Source: CAYUPI01 sp964446585 (lineage in GTDB: Bacteria > Verrucomicrobiota > Verrucomicrobiia > Limisphaerales > UBA8199). Taken from it: DNA of 25,844 bases. Under the pieces are notes generated by a model. That model was not told the origin of the DNA. It did no database searches and was given only the letters and a program-made list of their open reading frames with translations. The DNA is taken from positions 1 to 25,844 of the forward strand of contig CAYUPI010000072.1 in assembly GCA_964446585.1 (NCBI GenBank), given 5' to 3'. Made by a program: the position numbers and the translations under genes. Positions 7,252 through 16,360 of this stretch are shown piece by piece. Numbering within the stretch: the stretch's first letter is position 1; every line of letters begins with the position of its first letter.

Positions 7252-9495
7252 ATGGATGCACGCTTGGATGAGATCGCTCCTTCCGTTATGCTCGAGCCGG
7301 CACGGTTCGAGCCGGGAGACGACTACCAGGAGGCACAGCAGCGATTACGGCGCAGCGAAGCGTATTTGGCGGAAGCGCAAAGACTGAGCCAGACAGGGAG
7401 TTTTGGCTGGAATATCGCCACGGGCGAACTGATCTGGTCGAAGGAGACCTTTTGCATCATGGGCTACGACGCAACGGCCAGGCCCGCATTGGACTTGGTG
7501 CTCAAACGCGTCCATCCGGGAGACATTGCCCTTGTCCGTCGAAAGCTTGACCTCGCTTCGCGCCAGTCAACCAATCTGGACTTTGAATCCCGGTTATTGA
7601 TGCCGGATGGGTCGATCAAGCGTGTCCACGTGATCGCTCATGCGGTTGGAGACAACCCGGCGGCAGTCGAGTTTATTGGGGCGGTTATGGATGTGACCGT
7701 TGCGCGGCGCGCGCAAGCCCTGGTTGCGGGAGAAAAACATCTCCTGGAGATGATTGCCCGAGGAGATGCGCTCGCGCCGATCCTCGACGCAATCTGCCAA
7801 TTCGGCGAAGAGATTTGCGGTAACGTGCTCGTGTCCATTCTTCTCGTAAGCCCGGATGGGAAGAGTTTGCGCCACGGCGCGGCGCCAAGTCTTCCCAAGA
7901 GCTACACCGAAGCGATTGACGGAGCCTTGATCGGCCCTTGTGCGGGCTCGTGCGGCACGGCGGCTTTCCGGCGGGAACCGGTAATCGTTTCTGATATCGA
8001 AACCGATGAACTCTGGGGCGATTACCGCCACCTGGCATTGCCACACGGGCTGCGTGCCTGCTGGTCCACGCCGATATTTTCCACCACCCGCGAAGTGATG
8101 GGGACGTTCGCTCTTTACTCCCGCGCGCCCGGCATTCCCAAGCCGCAGCAACACAATTTCATCGAGCGAATGACCCACCTGGCATCGGTTGCCATTGAAC
8201 GCAAACGCGCGGCGGAAGCATTGCGCGCGTCCGAGCACGTCGCGCGCGGCCAATTGGAGGCCCTGAAACACACTTTGGACGCGCTGGCGAAGGAAGACGA
8301 GCCGGATCGAATGCTGGAACACGTGCTACGCACTATTGTCGAACAAACCAAGGCCCAGAGCGTCGCCGCGTGGAAGAGCAACGAGGACGGCGCGCGGTTC
8401 GACCTCATTGCCGTCATCGAGGGTGGCCGGTTCCAAACCCGGGAAGGAGCGGTTCATCCGGCCGGGAAAATTTCAATGCCTCCGCAAAGTCATCCAGTGT
8501 GGCGCGAGGTGCTCCGCACGGGCCAGCATGGAGTGATGGAAGACATTGACGAGGAATCGGCCCAGATGTGTGTTGGTTCCGGCCCCGAGGCTGTGTGGCA
8601 TCGAGTACTGCAGGATCCTCATCCCGACCCGTCCATGACCCTGATCATGAACCATCTGAGGGGCATGGGCGTCCGCGCGGTCCTTTTTGTTCCGATGTTG
8701 ATTGCCGGGAAGGGGGCCGGAATCGTCGCGGTCCGTTTCCAGCAGAAGCGGGTTTTTCGCCAGGAAGAGATCGAGTTGACACGGGCGCTGGCGCAGCAGG
8801 CGATGCTGGCGATTCAATTGATGCGTTTGTCGCAACAGAGCCGGCAGGCGGCGGTGATTGCGGAACGCAATCGCATGGCGCGCGAAATTCACGATACTCT
8901 GGCACAAGGATTTACCGGTGTGATCATGCAATTGGAGGCGGTGAAAGGCGCCATTGTGAAAAAGAATCTCGCTGAAGCGACCGACCGCATTGAGCGAGCA
9001 GGCGACCTGGCCAGGGTCGGACTGGGCGAAGCGCGCCGTTCGGTTCGTGCTTTGCGGCCACTTTCGCTTCAGCATGCATCGTTGTGCGTGGCCCTGGATG
9101 ATCTGCTCAAGCGCATGACCGATGGCAGCGGCCTGCAAGCGGAATTCCATCTGGAAGGAGATGAGCCGGGGATGCCTGCGGAATGGGAAGAGGGCTTGTT
9201 GCGAATTGCGCAAGAGGCGCTGACCAATACGATCAAGCACGCTAGAGCCAGAAACTTCAGAGCGACTCTGACCATTGGCGCGAAGGAAATTCAATTTCGC
9301 CTCTCGGATGACGGTTCCGGATTTGACCTCCACGCGGAACATGAAGGGTTTGGGCTGATGGGAATGAAGGAACGCGTTGACCAATTGGGCGGCCAGTTCG
9401 TGCTTCGCTCGATGCCAGGCCAGGGCACAGAGATCCAGGTCGTACTGAACAGACCCGCGACGGCCAAGCCCAACAACGAAGACGAACATGCGTGA
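7252..9495 (+). CDS. soluble PAS-GAF-GAF sensor histidine kinase (NarL/HisKA_3 type)
   Basis: A 747-residue cytoplasmic sensor kinase; no membrane segment is visible. Domains in order: PAS_3-like fold (~50-153, with FGWNIATGELIWS and the MPDGSIKRVHV strand), first GAF (~163-320), a short helical linker, second GAF (~347-527), HisKA_3 dimerisation/phosphotransfer domain (~534-603) and HATPase_c (~647-737). The phosphoacceptor is His547 in AREIHDTLAQGF. The ATP-binding boxes are visible as QEALTNTIKHA, DDGSGFD and GFGLMGMKERV. It overlaps the response regulator gene by 8 bases, so the pair is translationally coupled and is almost certainly a cognate two-component system. The signal is unknown. 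PAS and GAF domains without a transmembrane region point to an internal small-molecule, redox or light cue. Confidence 0.93.
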   Translation: MDARLDEIAPSVMLEPARFEPGDDYQEAQQRLRRSEAYLAEAQRLSQTGSFGWNIATGELIWSKETFCIMGYDATARPALDLVLKRVHPGDIALVRRKLDLASRQSTNLDFESRLLMPDGSIKRVHVIAHAVGDNPAAVEFIGAVMDVTVARRAQALVAGEKHLLEMIARGDALAPILDAICQFGEEICGNVLVSILLVSPDGKSLRHGAAPSLPKSYTEAIDGALIGPCAGSCGTAAFRREPVIVSDIETDELWGDYRHLALPHGLRACWSTPIFSTTREVMGTFALYSRAPGIPKPQQHNFIERMTHLASVAIERKRAAEALRASEHVARGQLEALKHTLDALAKEDEPDRMLEHVLRTIVEQTKAQSVAAWKSNEDGARFDLIAVIEGGRFQTREGAVHPAGKISMPPQSHPVWREVLRTGQHGVMEDIDEESAQMCVGSGPEAVWHRVLQDPHPDPSMTLIMNHLRGMGVRAVLFVPMLIAGKGAGIVAVRFQQKRVFRQEEIELTRALAQQAMLAIQLMRLSQQSRQAAVIAERNRMAREIHDTLAQGFTGVIMQLEAVKGAIVKKNLAEATDRIERAGDLARVGLGEARRSVRALRPLSLQHASLCVALDDLLKRMTDGSGLQAEFHLEGDEPGMPAEWEEGLLRIAQEALTNTIKHARARNFRATLTIGAKEIQFRLSDDGSGFDLHAEHEGFGLMGMKERVDQLGGQFVLRSMPGQGTEIQVVLNRPATAKPNNEDEHA

Positions 9496-10186
9496 GAAAT
9501 CGCGAGGCGGAGACACAGCCTTCGTGTCTGATCCTGGACACAAAAAGCGCGTTGTCCGGGTGCAGCGGGATGTAATTCGCGTCCTTGTCGCAGAAGACCA
9601 CACGGTTGTCCGCGACGGCCTGGTGGCGTTGATCAAGCAGGAAGCCGACATGGAAGTCGTAGCCGAAACCGGGGACGGACAGGAAGCGGCGGAACTTTGG
9701 AAAAAGCATCGGCCTGACGTCACGTTGATGGATTTACGGATGCCGGGCCTGGACGGCGTCAGCGCCATCTACCGAATCCGGGCGGTCGATCCGAATGCCC
9801 GCATAATCGTCCTGACGACTTATGACGGCGATGAGGACATCTATCGGGGAATGCGTGCCGGCGCAAAATCTTATCTCCTTAAGGACGTGCGGCGCGAAGA
9901 ACTGTTTCAGTGCATTCGGGAGGTGAACGCGGGCCGGACGTTCCTTCCTGCTGCGGTTGCAGCGAAGCTGGCGGAGCGCTTGCCTATCGAAGCACTCACA
10001 CCACGAGAGCTGGGAGTTTTGCGGCTGCTTGCAGAAGGCAAGCCGAATAAGCTGATCGGCGCCGACCTGGGCATCACCGAGGTCACGGTCAAAAGCCACG
10101 TCCAATCCCTTTTCAGAAAACTCAACGTCTTAAGCCGAACCGAGGCCATCGCCGTAGCAAACCGCAGAGGCTTGCTTCACCTCTAA
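9488..10186 (+). CDS. NarL/FixJ-family response regulator
   Basis: A 232-residue transcription regulator paired with the kinase it overlaps. The receiver domain (~30-145) has the acidic pair E36/D37, phosphoacceptor D82 in LMDLRMPG, switch T110 and K132 in YLLKDV. The LuxR-type helix-turn-helix (~165-230) shows LTPRELGVLRLLAEGKPNK and the recognition-helix region VTVKSHVQSLFRKL. The first ~30 residues are an unstructured extension not usual in the family. A GTG at 9560 would remove most of it but has no better ribosome binding site, and the ATG at 9488 fits translational coupling. DNA targets cannot be read from the window. Confidence 0.93.
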   Translation: MREKSRGGDTAFVSDPGHKKRVVRVQRDVIRVLVAEDHTVVRDGLVALIKQEADMEVVAETGDGQEAAELWKKHRPDVTLMDLRMPGLDGVSAIYRIRAVDPNARIIVLTTYDGDEDIYRGMRAGAKSYLLKDVRREELFQCIREVNAGRTFLPAAVAAKLAERLPIEALTPRELGVLRLLAEGKPNKLIGADLGITEVTVKSHVQSLFRKLNVLSRTEAIAVANRRGLLHL

Positions 10187-10433
10187 TTGATTCCGGGGCT
10201 TGCTTTAAGGCTCGGTTCGACTTTGGTCCTCATGGCCACGCCGCAATGGCCTGAACGGCAATTGACTTCTCTCGGGTCTGTTATCGTTTTGGGCATCAAA
10301 TCTCGCCTTGTACCTATGGCCTCTTGGCACCAATTCGTGGTAAGAAATTCCAGAGAAGCCATTTGACGAAGCTTAATGGCATGCGGCTGAAACCTTTCAG
10401 GTTGATTTGCAAGATCGTGAAGCGAATGATTCG

Positions 10434-10437
10434 CAGG
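10434..10437 (+). promoter_or_regulatory. Shine-Dalgarno deciding the kinase start
   Basis: AGGA lies 5 bases before the ATG at 10443. This favours ATG 10443 over the in-frame TTG at 10407, which has no such motif. The 256-base gap after the response regulator gene otherwise holds no recognisable feature. Confidence 0.55.
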
Positions 10438-10442
10438 ATCTA

Positions 10443-13400
10443 ATGAACGATTCCCCTCCTCGTGACGTCGAGGTCTTTACGGCAGCCCTCGAAGTGCCTG
10501 TTGGCGAACGCGCTGCATATCTGGACCGTACTTGCCGCGGCAACGGGCAACTGCGCCAAAAGGTCGATATGCTGCTCGAAGCCCATCTTCAAGCCGGGGA
10601 TTTCTTAGAACTCTCCCCCCAGAAGGCCTTGATGCAAGCCAGACGGGAAGCCTCTGCCGGAGAAAAATCCGGCGATCGTATTGGCGGCTTTAAACTACTG
10701 CAACAGATCGGCGAAGGCGGCTGGGGAGTCGTGTTCATGGCCGAACAGGAACAGCCGGTTCGCCGGGGGGTCGCGTTGAAGATTATCAAACCGGGCATGG
10801 ACACCAAAAGCGTCATAGCCCGCTTCGAGGCAGAACGACAGGCGCTTGCGCTGATGGACCATCCCAATATTGCCAAGGTCTTCGAAGCCGGCGCGACAGA
10901 ATCCGGCCGGCCTTATTTTGTCATGGAACTGGTTCGGGGCATCAAAATCACCGATTACTGCGATCAGCATTCACTGACGACCGAGGAGCGGCTGAAGCTT
11001 TTTGTTCAGGTTTGTCAGGCGGTTCAGCACGCGCATCAGAAAGGAGTCATCCATCGGGACATCAAGCCTTCGAATATTCTGGTAAAGACGACCGCAGAAG
11101 GCGTGGCCCTGCCCGTGGTCATTGATTTTGGAATTGCCAAAGCGACCACGAGCCAACAGCTGACAGAAAAAACCGTATTCACTGGTTTCGAAACGCTCAT
11201 TGGCACGCCCGCCTATATGAGCCCGGAACAAGCCGCGCGCGCCACTGTTGACGTGGACACTCGCACTGACATTTACAGCCTCGGTGTGTTGCTCTACGAA
11301 TTGCTGACCGGTTCGACGCCTTTTGACACGGGGGAATTACTGAAGGTCGGACTCGATGAAATCCGCCGGGTGATTCGCGAACAAGAACCTGTGCGCCCTT
11401 CCACGCGCTTAATCAGGATGACGGGTGTGGATTTAATTACCGTCGCTCAACATCGCAGGTCCGATCCTCCCACCCTGATTCGCTCAGTTTGCGGGGACCT
11501 GGACTGGATAGCCATGAAAGCCCTCGAGAAGGATCGCGCCCGCCGCTATGAAACCGCCAACGGCCTGGCGCGGGACGTTCAGCGTTATTTGGCCAATGAG
11601 CCGATTGCGGCGCGCCCTCCCAGCAAGCTGTACAAACTTCAAAAGGCAATCCTGCGCAATAAGCTTCTATTCGTGGGCATCGGCATTCTCGCGCTGCTGC
11701 TGATCGCAAGCCTGATCGTCGTTTCGGCGTTCCTGGCCAGGGAGCGCCAGGCCCGTCGAGATTCGGATAGCGACAAACGCAGGGCCCAACAGGCGACGAG
11801 GTTCCTAGAAGATATGCTGCGAAGCGTCGGGCCTTCCGTTGCTCGCGACCGGGATACCACCCTGTTGCGGGAAGTCCTGGATCTGACCGCTGAACGCATC
11901 GGCAAAGAAATGACCAATCAACCTGCGGTCGAAGCCGAACTGCGCGGCCTGGTCGGCCGGCTTTACCTGCAAGTCGGGAATTTTGCTCGAGCTGAAGAAA
12001 TGCAACGCGCGGCGCTGGCGATCTACCGCAACCAATTCGGCCCGAATAGCAAGGAGGCCGCTGCGTCGCTTAATGACCTGGGCGTGGCGCTTTTGGCCAA
12101 TGGCAATTTGTTCGAGGCGGAAGGAGCCGATATCGAGGCGCTGGCGATTCGGCGGCGGCTCTTCGGTAACGAGAATGCCGATGTAGCTGCTTCGCAAAAC
12201 AATCTGGCCCAAGCCTATCTGCAACATGGGCGGCTCGCCGAAGCGGAAACACTCACACGCGAAGCTCTCGGAACCAGGCGAAAATTGCTCGGAAACGAAC
12301 ATTTGGAGGTGGCGGATTCGCTCCGCAACTTAAGTATTGTTATGGGTGACGAAGGCAAATGGGCCGATGCCGAATCAACGGCGCGTGAAGTTCTGGGGAT
12401 GCGCCGCAAACTGCTTGGTCCCGAACACCCCTGGGTGGCCTCGGCGCTCGCTGATATTGCCTGGGCGGCGGGCGCACAGGGAAAGTTGGAGGAGGCGGAA
12501 TCGTTGGAACGGGAAGCCCTGGCAATGCAGCAGAAGCTTCTTCGGGAAGATCATCCCGACGTGGCCAAATCTCTTTACCTGGTCGGCGATCGCATGCGGC
12601 AACGCGGGAATTTAAAGGAAGCGTATTCTGTCTTGAGCGCGGCCCTTTCGATACAACGCAAGGTGCTGGGCCAGGACCATCCCTCTTCACTTGATACACT
12701 GCGCAGCCTGGGCTCGACACTCGAAGCCGAAGGCAAATTGATAGAATCGGAACAAGTGCATCGCGAGGCGCTGGCTTTGTGGGCCAAACGGGGAGAACAG
12801 GAGAATCCGCGAGCCCTGTCCGAATTGGATAATCTAACTCGCATCCTGGTGGCTCAGAAAAAGTTTGGAGAAGCAGAACGACTGCTCGACGAAACGCTGA
12901 CTCCCGCGGTCGTCAGGCGCCCGTCAAGCGTGAGCCTCCTGGCTCGGCGTGTTGACCTTTTGAGCCGCCGAGGCCGCTGGTCGGAGGCCGCAGCGGATGC
13001 CGCTCTGGTATTCGAATATCAACCTTCCAACCGTTGGGATTATGCCATGCTGGCGGCCCTCTATGTCAAAAGCGACAACCGTCCCGCATACGAACAATTC
13101 TGCAAGAAGCTTCTCGCGTCGTTCGCCGGTACGGACAATATTTACGTTGCAGATCAAGTGGCGAAGGCTTGCCTCTTTTTGCCTTCTTCAGAAGTGGATT
13201 TACAGGCAGTCGGCCACCTGGCTGATATTACGGTGGCGCGCGGCATGGAAGACCAGTACGCAATGCCTTTCTTCCAGGACTGCAAAGCGCTCTCCGAATA
13301 TCGGCGAGGGCATTTTGCCGAAGCTGTCGATTGGGCTCAAAAACCCCTGAAAATCTCCGGTATTTATGTGCATGGCCACGCCTATGCCGTGGTGGCGATG

Positions 13401-13607
13401 GCTTATTGGCAGCTTGGGGAAAAAGATCAAGCCCGAGAAATGTTGGCCAAAGGAGACAGCCTGGCTCCGCGACTGATGCCCGCGAGTATCGCCGAGGATC
13501 CTGGCAACGCGTGGCTGGCCTGGCTCTTTGCGCGGCTCCAGTTGGACGAAGCCACCGCACTCATCAAGCCCGGAGCAACGACCGAAAACAAATCGGACCC
13601 GCCATAG
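10443..13607 (+). CDS. membrane-anchored Ser/Thr protein kinase with TPR sensor domain
   Basis: A 1054-residue Hanks-type kinase. An N-terminal helical segment (~8-50, RAAYLDRTCRGN...) typical of verrucomicrobial and acidobacterial kinases precedes the catalytic domain (~80-385). The glycine loop is GEGGWG, the ATP lysine is K113 (VALK), the catalytic loop is H204-R205-D206 in HRDIKPSN, and D228 belongs to DFG; GTPAYMSPEQA marks the activation segment. All catalytic residues are present, so it should be active. One membrane helix (~408-432, LLFVGIGILALLLIASLIVV) is followed by kinesin-light-chain-type TPRs of 42-residue period (~490-800, repeated NLAxAYxxxGxxxEAExLxREAL and LGxEHP). The C-terminal ~250 residues look like degenerate TPRs. 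The TPR half is presumably on the far side of the membrane and senses or scaffolds proteins. An ECF sigma gene follows after 76 bases, a known kinase-sigma pairing in Planctomycetes and Verrucomicrobia. Confidence 0.93.
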   Translation: MNDSPPRDVEVFTAALEVPVGERAAYLDRTCRGNGQLRQKVDMLLEAHLQAGDFLELSPQKALMQARREASAGEKSGDRIGGFKLLQQIGEGGWGVVFMAEQEQPVRRGVALKIIKPGMDTKSVIARFEAERQALALMDHPNIAKVFEAGATESGRPYFVMELVRGIKITDYCDQHSLTTEERLKLFVQVCQAVQHAHQKGVIHRDIKPSNILVKTTAEGVALPVVIDFGIAKATTSQQLTEKTVFTGFETLIGTPAYMSPEQAARATVDVDTRTDIYSLGVLLYELLTGSTPFDTGELLKVGLDEIRRVIREQEPVRPSTRLIRMTGVDLITVAQHRRSDPPTLIRSVCGDLDWIAMKALEKDRARRYETANGLARDVQRYLANEPIAARPPSKLYKLQKAILRNKLLFVGIGILALLLIASLIVVSAFLARERQARRDSDSDKRRAQQATRFLEDMLRSVGPSVARDRDTTLLREVLDLTAERIGKEMTNQPAVEAELRGLVGRLYLQVGNFARAEEMQRAALAIYRNQFGPNSKEAAASLNDLGVALLANGNLFEAEGADIEALAIRRRLFGNENADVAASQNNLAQAYLQHGRLAEAETLTREALGTRRKLLGNEHLEVADSLRNLSIVMGDEGKWADAESTAREVLGMRRKLLGPEHPWVASALADIAWAAGAQGKLEEAESLEREALAMQQKLLREDHPDVAKSLYLVGDRMRQRGNLKEAYSVLSAALSIQRKVLGQDHPSSLDTLRSLGSTLEAEGKLIESEQVHREALALWAKRGEQENPRALSELDNLTRILVAQKKFGEAERLLDETLTPAVVRRPSSVSLLARRVDLLSRRGRWSEAAADAALVFEYQPSNRWDYAMLAALYVKSDNRPAYEQFCKKLLASFAGTDNIYVADQVAKACLFLPSSEVDLQAVGHLADITVARGMEDQYAMPFFQDCKALSEYRRGHFAEAVDWAQKPLKISGIYVHGHAYAVVAMAYWQLGEKDQAREMLAKGDSLAPRLMPASIAEDPGNAWLAWLFARLQLDEATALIKPGATTENKSDPP

Positions 13608-13683
13608 CTAAACCGCCAAAAAGATTAGTCACCGCCAAATGCCAGTGTTATTTTCAAGGGCAGAACCACACTCCTGCGAGCGG

Positions 13684-14238
13684 ATGAGCGACGCTACACT
13701 ATTGTTAACCGCGGTGGAGCAAGGCGATCCCACCGCACCGGAAAAACTGCTCGACCTGGTCTATGAGGAATTGCGCCAGCTCGCGACCAGCAAGATGGCC
13801 CGGGAAGCGCCGGGCCAGACCCTGCAACCCACTGAGCTGGTGCATGAGGCATGGTTACGCCTGGTGGGTGGCAAAAACCCGACATTTGAAAACCGCGCCC
13901 ACTTCTTTTCTGCCGCCGCCGAAGCGATGCGCCGCATCCTGATAGACCGTGCGCGCCGCAAACTCACAATGCGTCACGGAGGAAGTCTCGAGCGCGTTGA
14001 CCTGGACGAGCAGGATGTGGCTGCTCCCGACAGCGACCAGCAACTATTGGCTGTGCATGAAGCGCTGGACAATCTCGCCAAGGACTATCCGGTTCAAGCT
14101 GAGGTAGTCAAATTGCGGTATTTCGCAGGGATGACCAATGAGGAAACAGCCCAAGTGGTGGGTGTTTCTGTAGCCACGGCAAGAAATTACTGGACGTTTG
14201 CCCGCGCCTGGATTTTCAACGAAATCAAGAAGACGTAG
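13684..14238 (+). CDS. ECF-type RNA polymerase sigma factor (TIGR02999-like)
   Basis: A 184-residue sigma factor. Region 2 is visible in LVYEELRQLA...TELVHEAWLRLVGG...RAHFFSAAAEAMRRILIDRARRK and region 4 in LRYFAGMTNEETAQVVGVSVATARNYWTFARAWI, the pattern of the sigma-70 ECF subfamily TIGR02999. ATG 13684 gives the normal family start (MSDATLLLTAVEQGD); an in-frame ATG at 13639 would add 15 residues of no family character. No anti-sigma gene is beside it. The neighbouring Ser/Thr kinase is the likely regulator, in line with known ECF groups controlled by Hanks-type kinases, but direct phosphorylation here is inference. The target promoters are unknown; the next gene, for a secreted repeat protein, is one candidate. 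Confidence 0.92.
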   Translation: MSDATLLLTAVEQGDPTAPEKLLDLVYEELRQLATSKMAREAPGQTLQPTELVHEAWLRLVGGKNPTFENRAHFFSAAAEAMRRILIDRARRKLTMRHGGSLERVDLDEQDVAAPDSDQQLLAVHEALDNLAKDYPVQAEVVKLRYFAGMTNEETAQVVGVSVATARNYWTFARAWIFNEIKKT

Positions 14239-14593
14239 CCCCGTTCTTTCGCGCCGGATCCAGCGCCTCATTCACCCGGTGGCTTCAGCCTGGTGGTCGC
14301 TTGGCAGCGCAGTGGGAGGCCCGCCTCAACAGCTTGCAATCTTCGCGCGTAAGCCTTTGAGGCGGCTGAACCCATGACGCGGCATCCCTTTACGGGCTCA
14401 AACCACGCATTTAATGGGATTCACCACCCGGAATATGCGGAAGTCAGGGCCAGTTGCCGATTTAAAAATCTTCGATCACCGTTAGCAACTTCTTCCCGAA
14501 ATCTCGCATTGTACAATGGCGGGTAATACACCCGGTGAACAACCTGATTAGTCGCTTGTGGCGAAATCAACAATGCGAAGTGAAGCAATCAAA
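14239..14593. other. intergenic region with a 9-bp inverted repeat
   Basis: No convincing gene. CCGCCTCAA (14321-14329) and TTGAGGCGG (14357-14365) form a perfect 9-bp stem around a 27-base loop, without a U-tract. A TACAAT at 14512-14517 resembles a -10 box for the following gene, but the sequence 17 bases upstream is a poor -35, so an alternative sigma factor would be needed. Confidence 0.4.
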
Positions 14594-16093
14594 ATGAACT
14601 CTCCAGCCCATGAATTGGTGATGCGATACCTGAATCCTTTAATTCGGCACAAGATAACAATGCAAGCGAAAGCAATGAACACAGCCGCTGTCTGCGTGTC
14701 CTGCATTGGTATCTTCGCCGCAATCGCGAACGCAGCCGACATAACCTGGCAAGCACCCACCACCATTTCAGGACCTTCTGACGTAAGCACGCTGGGAACC
14801 CTTGTAGGGACATGGGCGCCCGGTGATGACGCCTACAACCCGGACTCCCTTCCGGTGAATGGGGTGACGTTCAATGCGTATGGCAGTGGCCCTTTCAACT
14901 CCTTTGTAAGCACTTCCGGGATCGATGCCCACTACACCAGCTATAACAGCCCTGCTACTGGAGATAACAATTATGACACCATTTTGAAGGCTGCAGTTTA
15001 TAGTAACGGGTCATCTATTTCACTTACGTGGGGCGGCATGACGCCAGGGAACAGTTATTTGGTTGAATTCTGGGTTCAGGACGGGCGCAACAGCATCACG
15101 GCCGAACGAAGTGAAACTCTCACTGGTGGCGGCAACACTTCAGCCGCTTTAGCATACGGATTTGGCGACAGCGGCCCCGGGCAATATATTATCGGCACAT
15201 TTGTGGCGGACGGCACCGGAACGCAGACGATTACTTTGAATGCATCTGGTGGTGCGGACATTGGCCCATCCGCTCAGGTCAACCTTATGCAACTCCGCAA
15301 CCTCACCGCGAGACCCAGCGTAACGTGGCAAAATCCCGTTACCATTTCGGGCCCGTCGGACGTAACCACTCAGGGGAAATATTTTGGTTCGTGGGCTCCT
15401 TCAGACGCCAACGCAAATACTTTGCCTGTTAACGGTGTAACGTTTCAGAAACCTTCCGATTTGCCGTTCTTTACGGAAGGCCTAACTTTTGATTCTGGGT
15501 ATAGCTCCTACAATTCGCCCGGTACTTCCGATGCTAATTACAATACGCTTTTGCAATCTGCGGATTATTCCAATTCAGGACAACCCGCATCCTTTAGCTG
15601 GTCTGGCATGACGCCAGGACATCTCTATTTAGTCCAATTGTGGGTGCATGACGGACGTAATAGCACCGCCAACCAGCGAACTGAAACCATCACTGGTGGC
15701 GCCAATACCTCGGCCTCTCTTGCCTATGGATCGGGCGACAGCGGCCCCGGACAATACATCATCGGCACGTTTGTAGCCAACAGTTCCCGCGGGCAAACTT
15801 TGATCCTGTCTTCCCCCAACGGCCCTCCCCAAATCAATCTTTTTCAGGTGCGCGACATCACTCCGAGAATTACCAGCATCGCCGTTAGTGGGACGACTCT
15901 CACAATTACTGCGACCAATGGTCCATCCAATGGCGCCTTTGCGCTGCTGGGAAGCGCCAATGTCACGCTGCCCTTGGCTCAATGGACATCAGTTTCGACC
16001 GGCTCCTTTGACGCGAACGGCAACCTTACCCTGTCCGCCAATGTTGTTAATCCAAGTAATCCGCATCAGTTTTACGTTCTGCGGACACAATAG
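14594..16093 (+). CDS. secreted protein with two tandem beta-rich domains and verrucomicrobial C-terminal domain
   Basis: An exported protein (~500 residues) of unknown function. The frame is open from a GTG at 14558, with ATGs at 14573, 14594, 14621 and 14660; none has a clear Shine-Dalgarno, so the start is uncertain. A signal peptide ends at AAIANA-AD (around base 14735). Two homologous ~185-190-residue domains follow (bases 14741-15310 and 15320-15870). They share ITWQ/VTWQ, ISGPSDV, SWAP/TWAP, LPVNGVTF, a WGGMTPG/WSGMTPG turn, V(Q/H)DGRNS, TGG(G/A)NTSA, and GDSGPGQYIIGTFVA. The repeat is visible at DNA level too, so duplication is fairly recent. The last ~70 residues (ITSIAVSGTTLTITATNG... 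FYVLRTQ) match a C-terminal beta domain common in exported Verrucomicrobiota proteins. A carbohydrate-binding-like jelly roll is plausible for the repeats but unproven. Confidence 0.85.
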   Translation: MNSPAHELVMRYLNPLIRHKITMQAKAMNTAAVCVSCIGIFAAIANAADITWQAPTTISGPSDVSTLGTLVGTWAPGDDAYNPDSLPVNGVTFNAYGSGPFNSFVSTSGIDAHYTSYNSPATGDNNYDTILKAAVYSNGSSISLTWGGMTPGNSYLVEFWVQDGRNSITAERSETLTGGGNTSAALAYGFGDSGPGQYIIGTFVADGTGTQTITLNASGGADIGPSAQVNLMQLRNLTARPSVTWQNPVTISGPSDVTTQGKYFGSWAPSDANANTLPVNGVTFQKPSDLPFFTEGLTFDSGYSSYNSPGTSDANYNTLLQSADYSNSGQPASFSWSGMTPGHLYLVQLWVHDGRNSTANQRTETITGGANTSASLAYGSGDSGPGQYIIGTFVANSSRGQTLILSSPNGPPQINLFQVRDITPRITSIAVSGTTLTITATNGPSNGAFALLGSANVTLPLAQWTSVSTGSFDANGNLTLSANVVNPSNPHQFYVLRTQ

Positions 16094-16281
16094 TGACTTG
16101 CAGAGACCACCTGGATTCTCGACCAAGTAGGGAACCCCTGGCCAGTTTCGCAGCCGCTCCAAAGCCAGATTCTCCTCCCGCCACTGAGGTTTACGCTTCC
16201 GCCAGGCATCTGGTCGTCAAACTCGACAGCAGAATGAAGGCGACGGCAGCGCGATTTGCGTTGTCATCAACGGCCTCCAAT

Positions 16282-16360
16282 CCATGCCGGAGCGATACTC
16301 CGCACCCCGATCAGAAACCATCGAGAGCCCTTGGCAGATTCGTTCCGGAGTCTCGCATGG
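16282..16360 (+). other. long-range imperfect hairpin in intergenic region
   Basis: GCGATACTCCG (16292-16302) pairs with CGGAGTCTCGC (16346-16356), 10 of 11 positions. An outer CCATG (from 16282) pairs with CATGG (16356-16360) if a 6-base bulge is allowed. The interior is 43 bases. No role is known. Confidence 0.4.

Noticed and set aside
8473..9768. Antisense frame of 431 codons opposite the histidine kinase
   Set aside because: The + strand frame contains complete HisKA_3 and HATPase motifs and runs straight into the response regulator. The antisense product has no recognisable domain.
10262..10288. TTGACT ... TATCGT as a sigma-70 promoter for the kinase gene
   Set aside because: The spacing is about 15 bases and the -10 is weak, so it is not better than chance.
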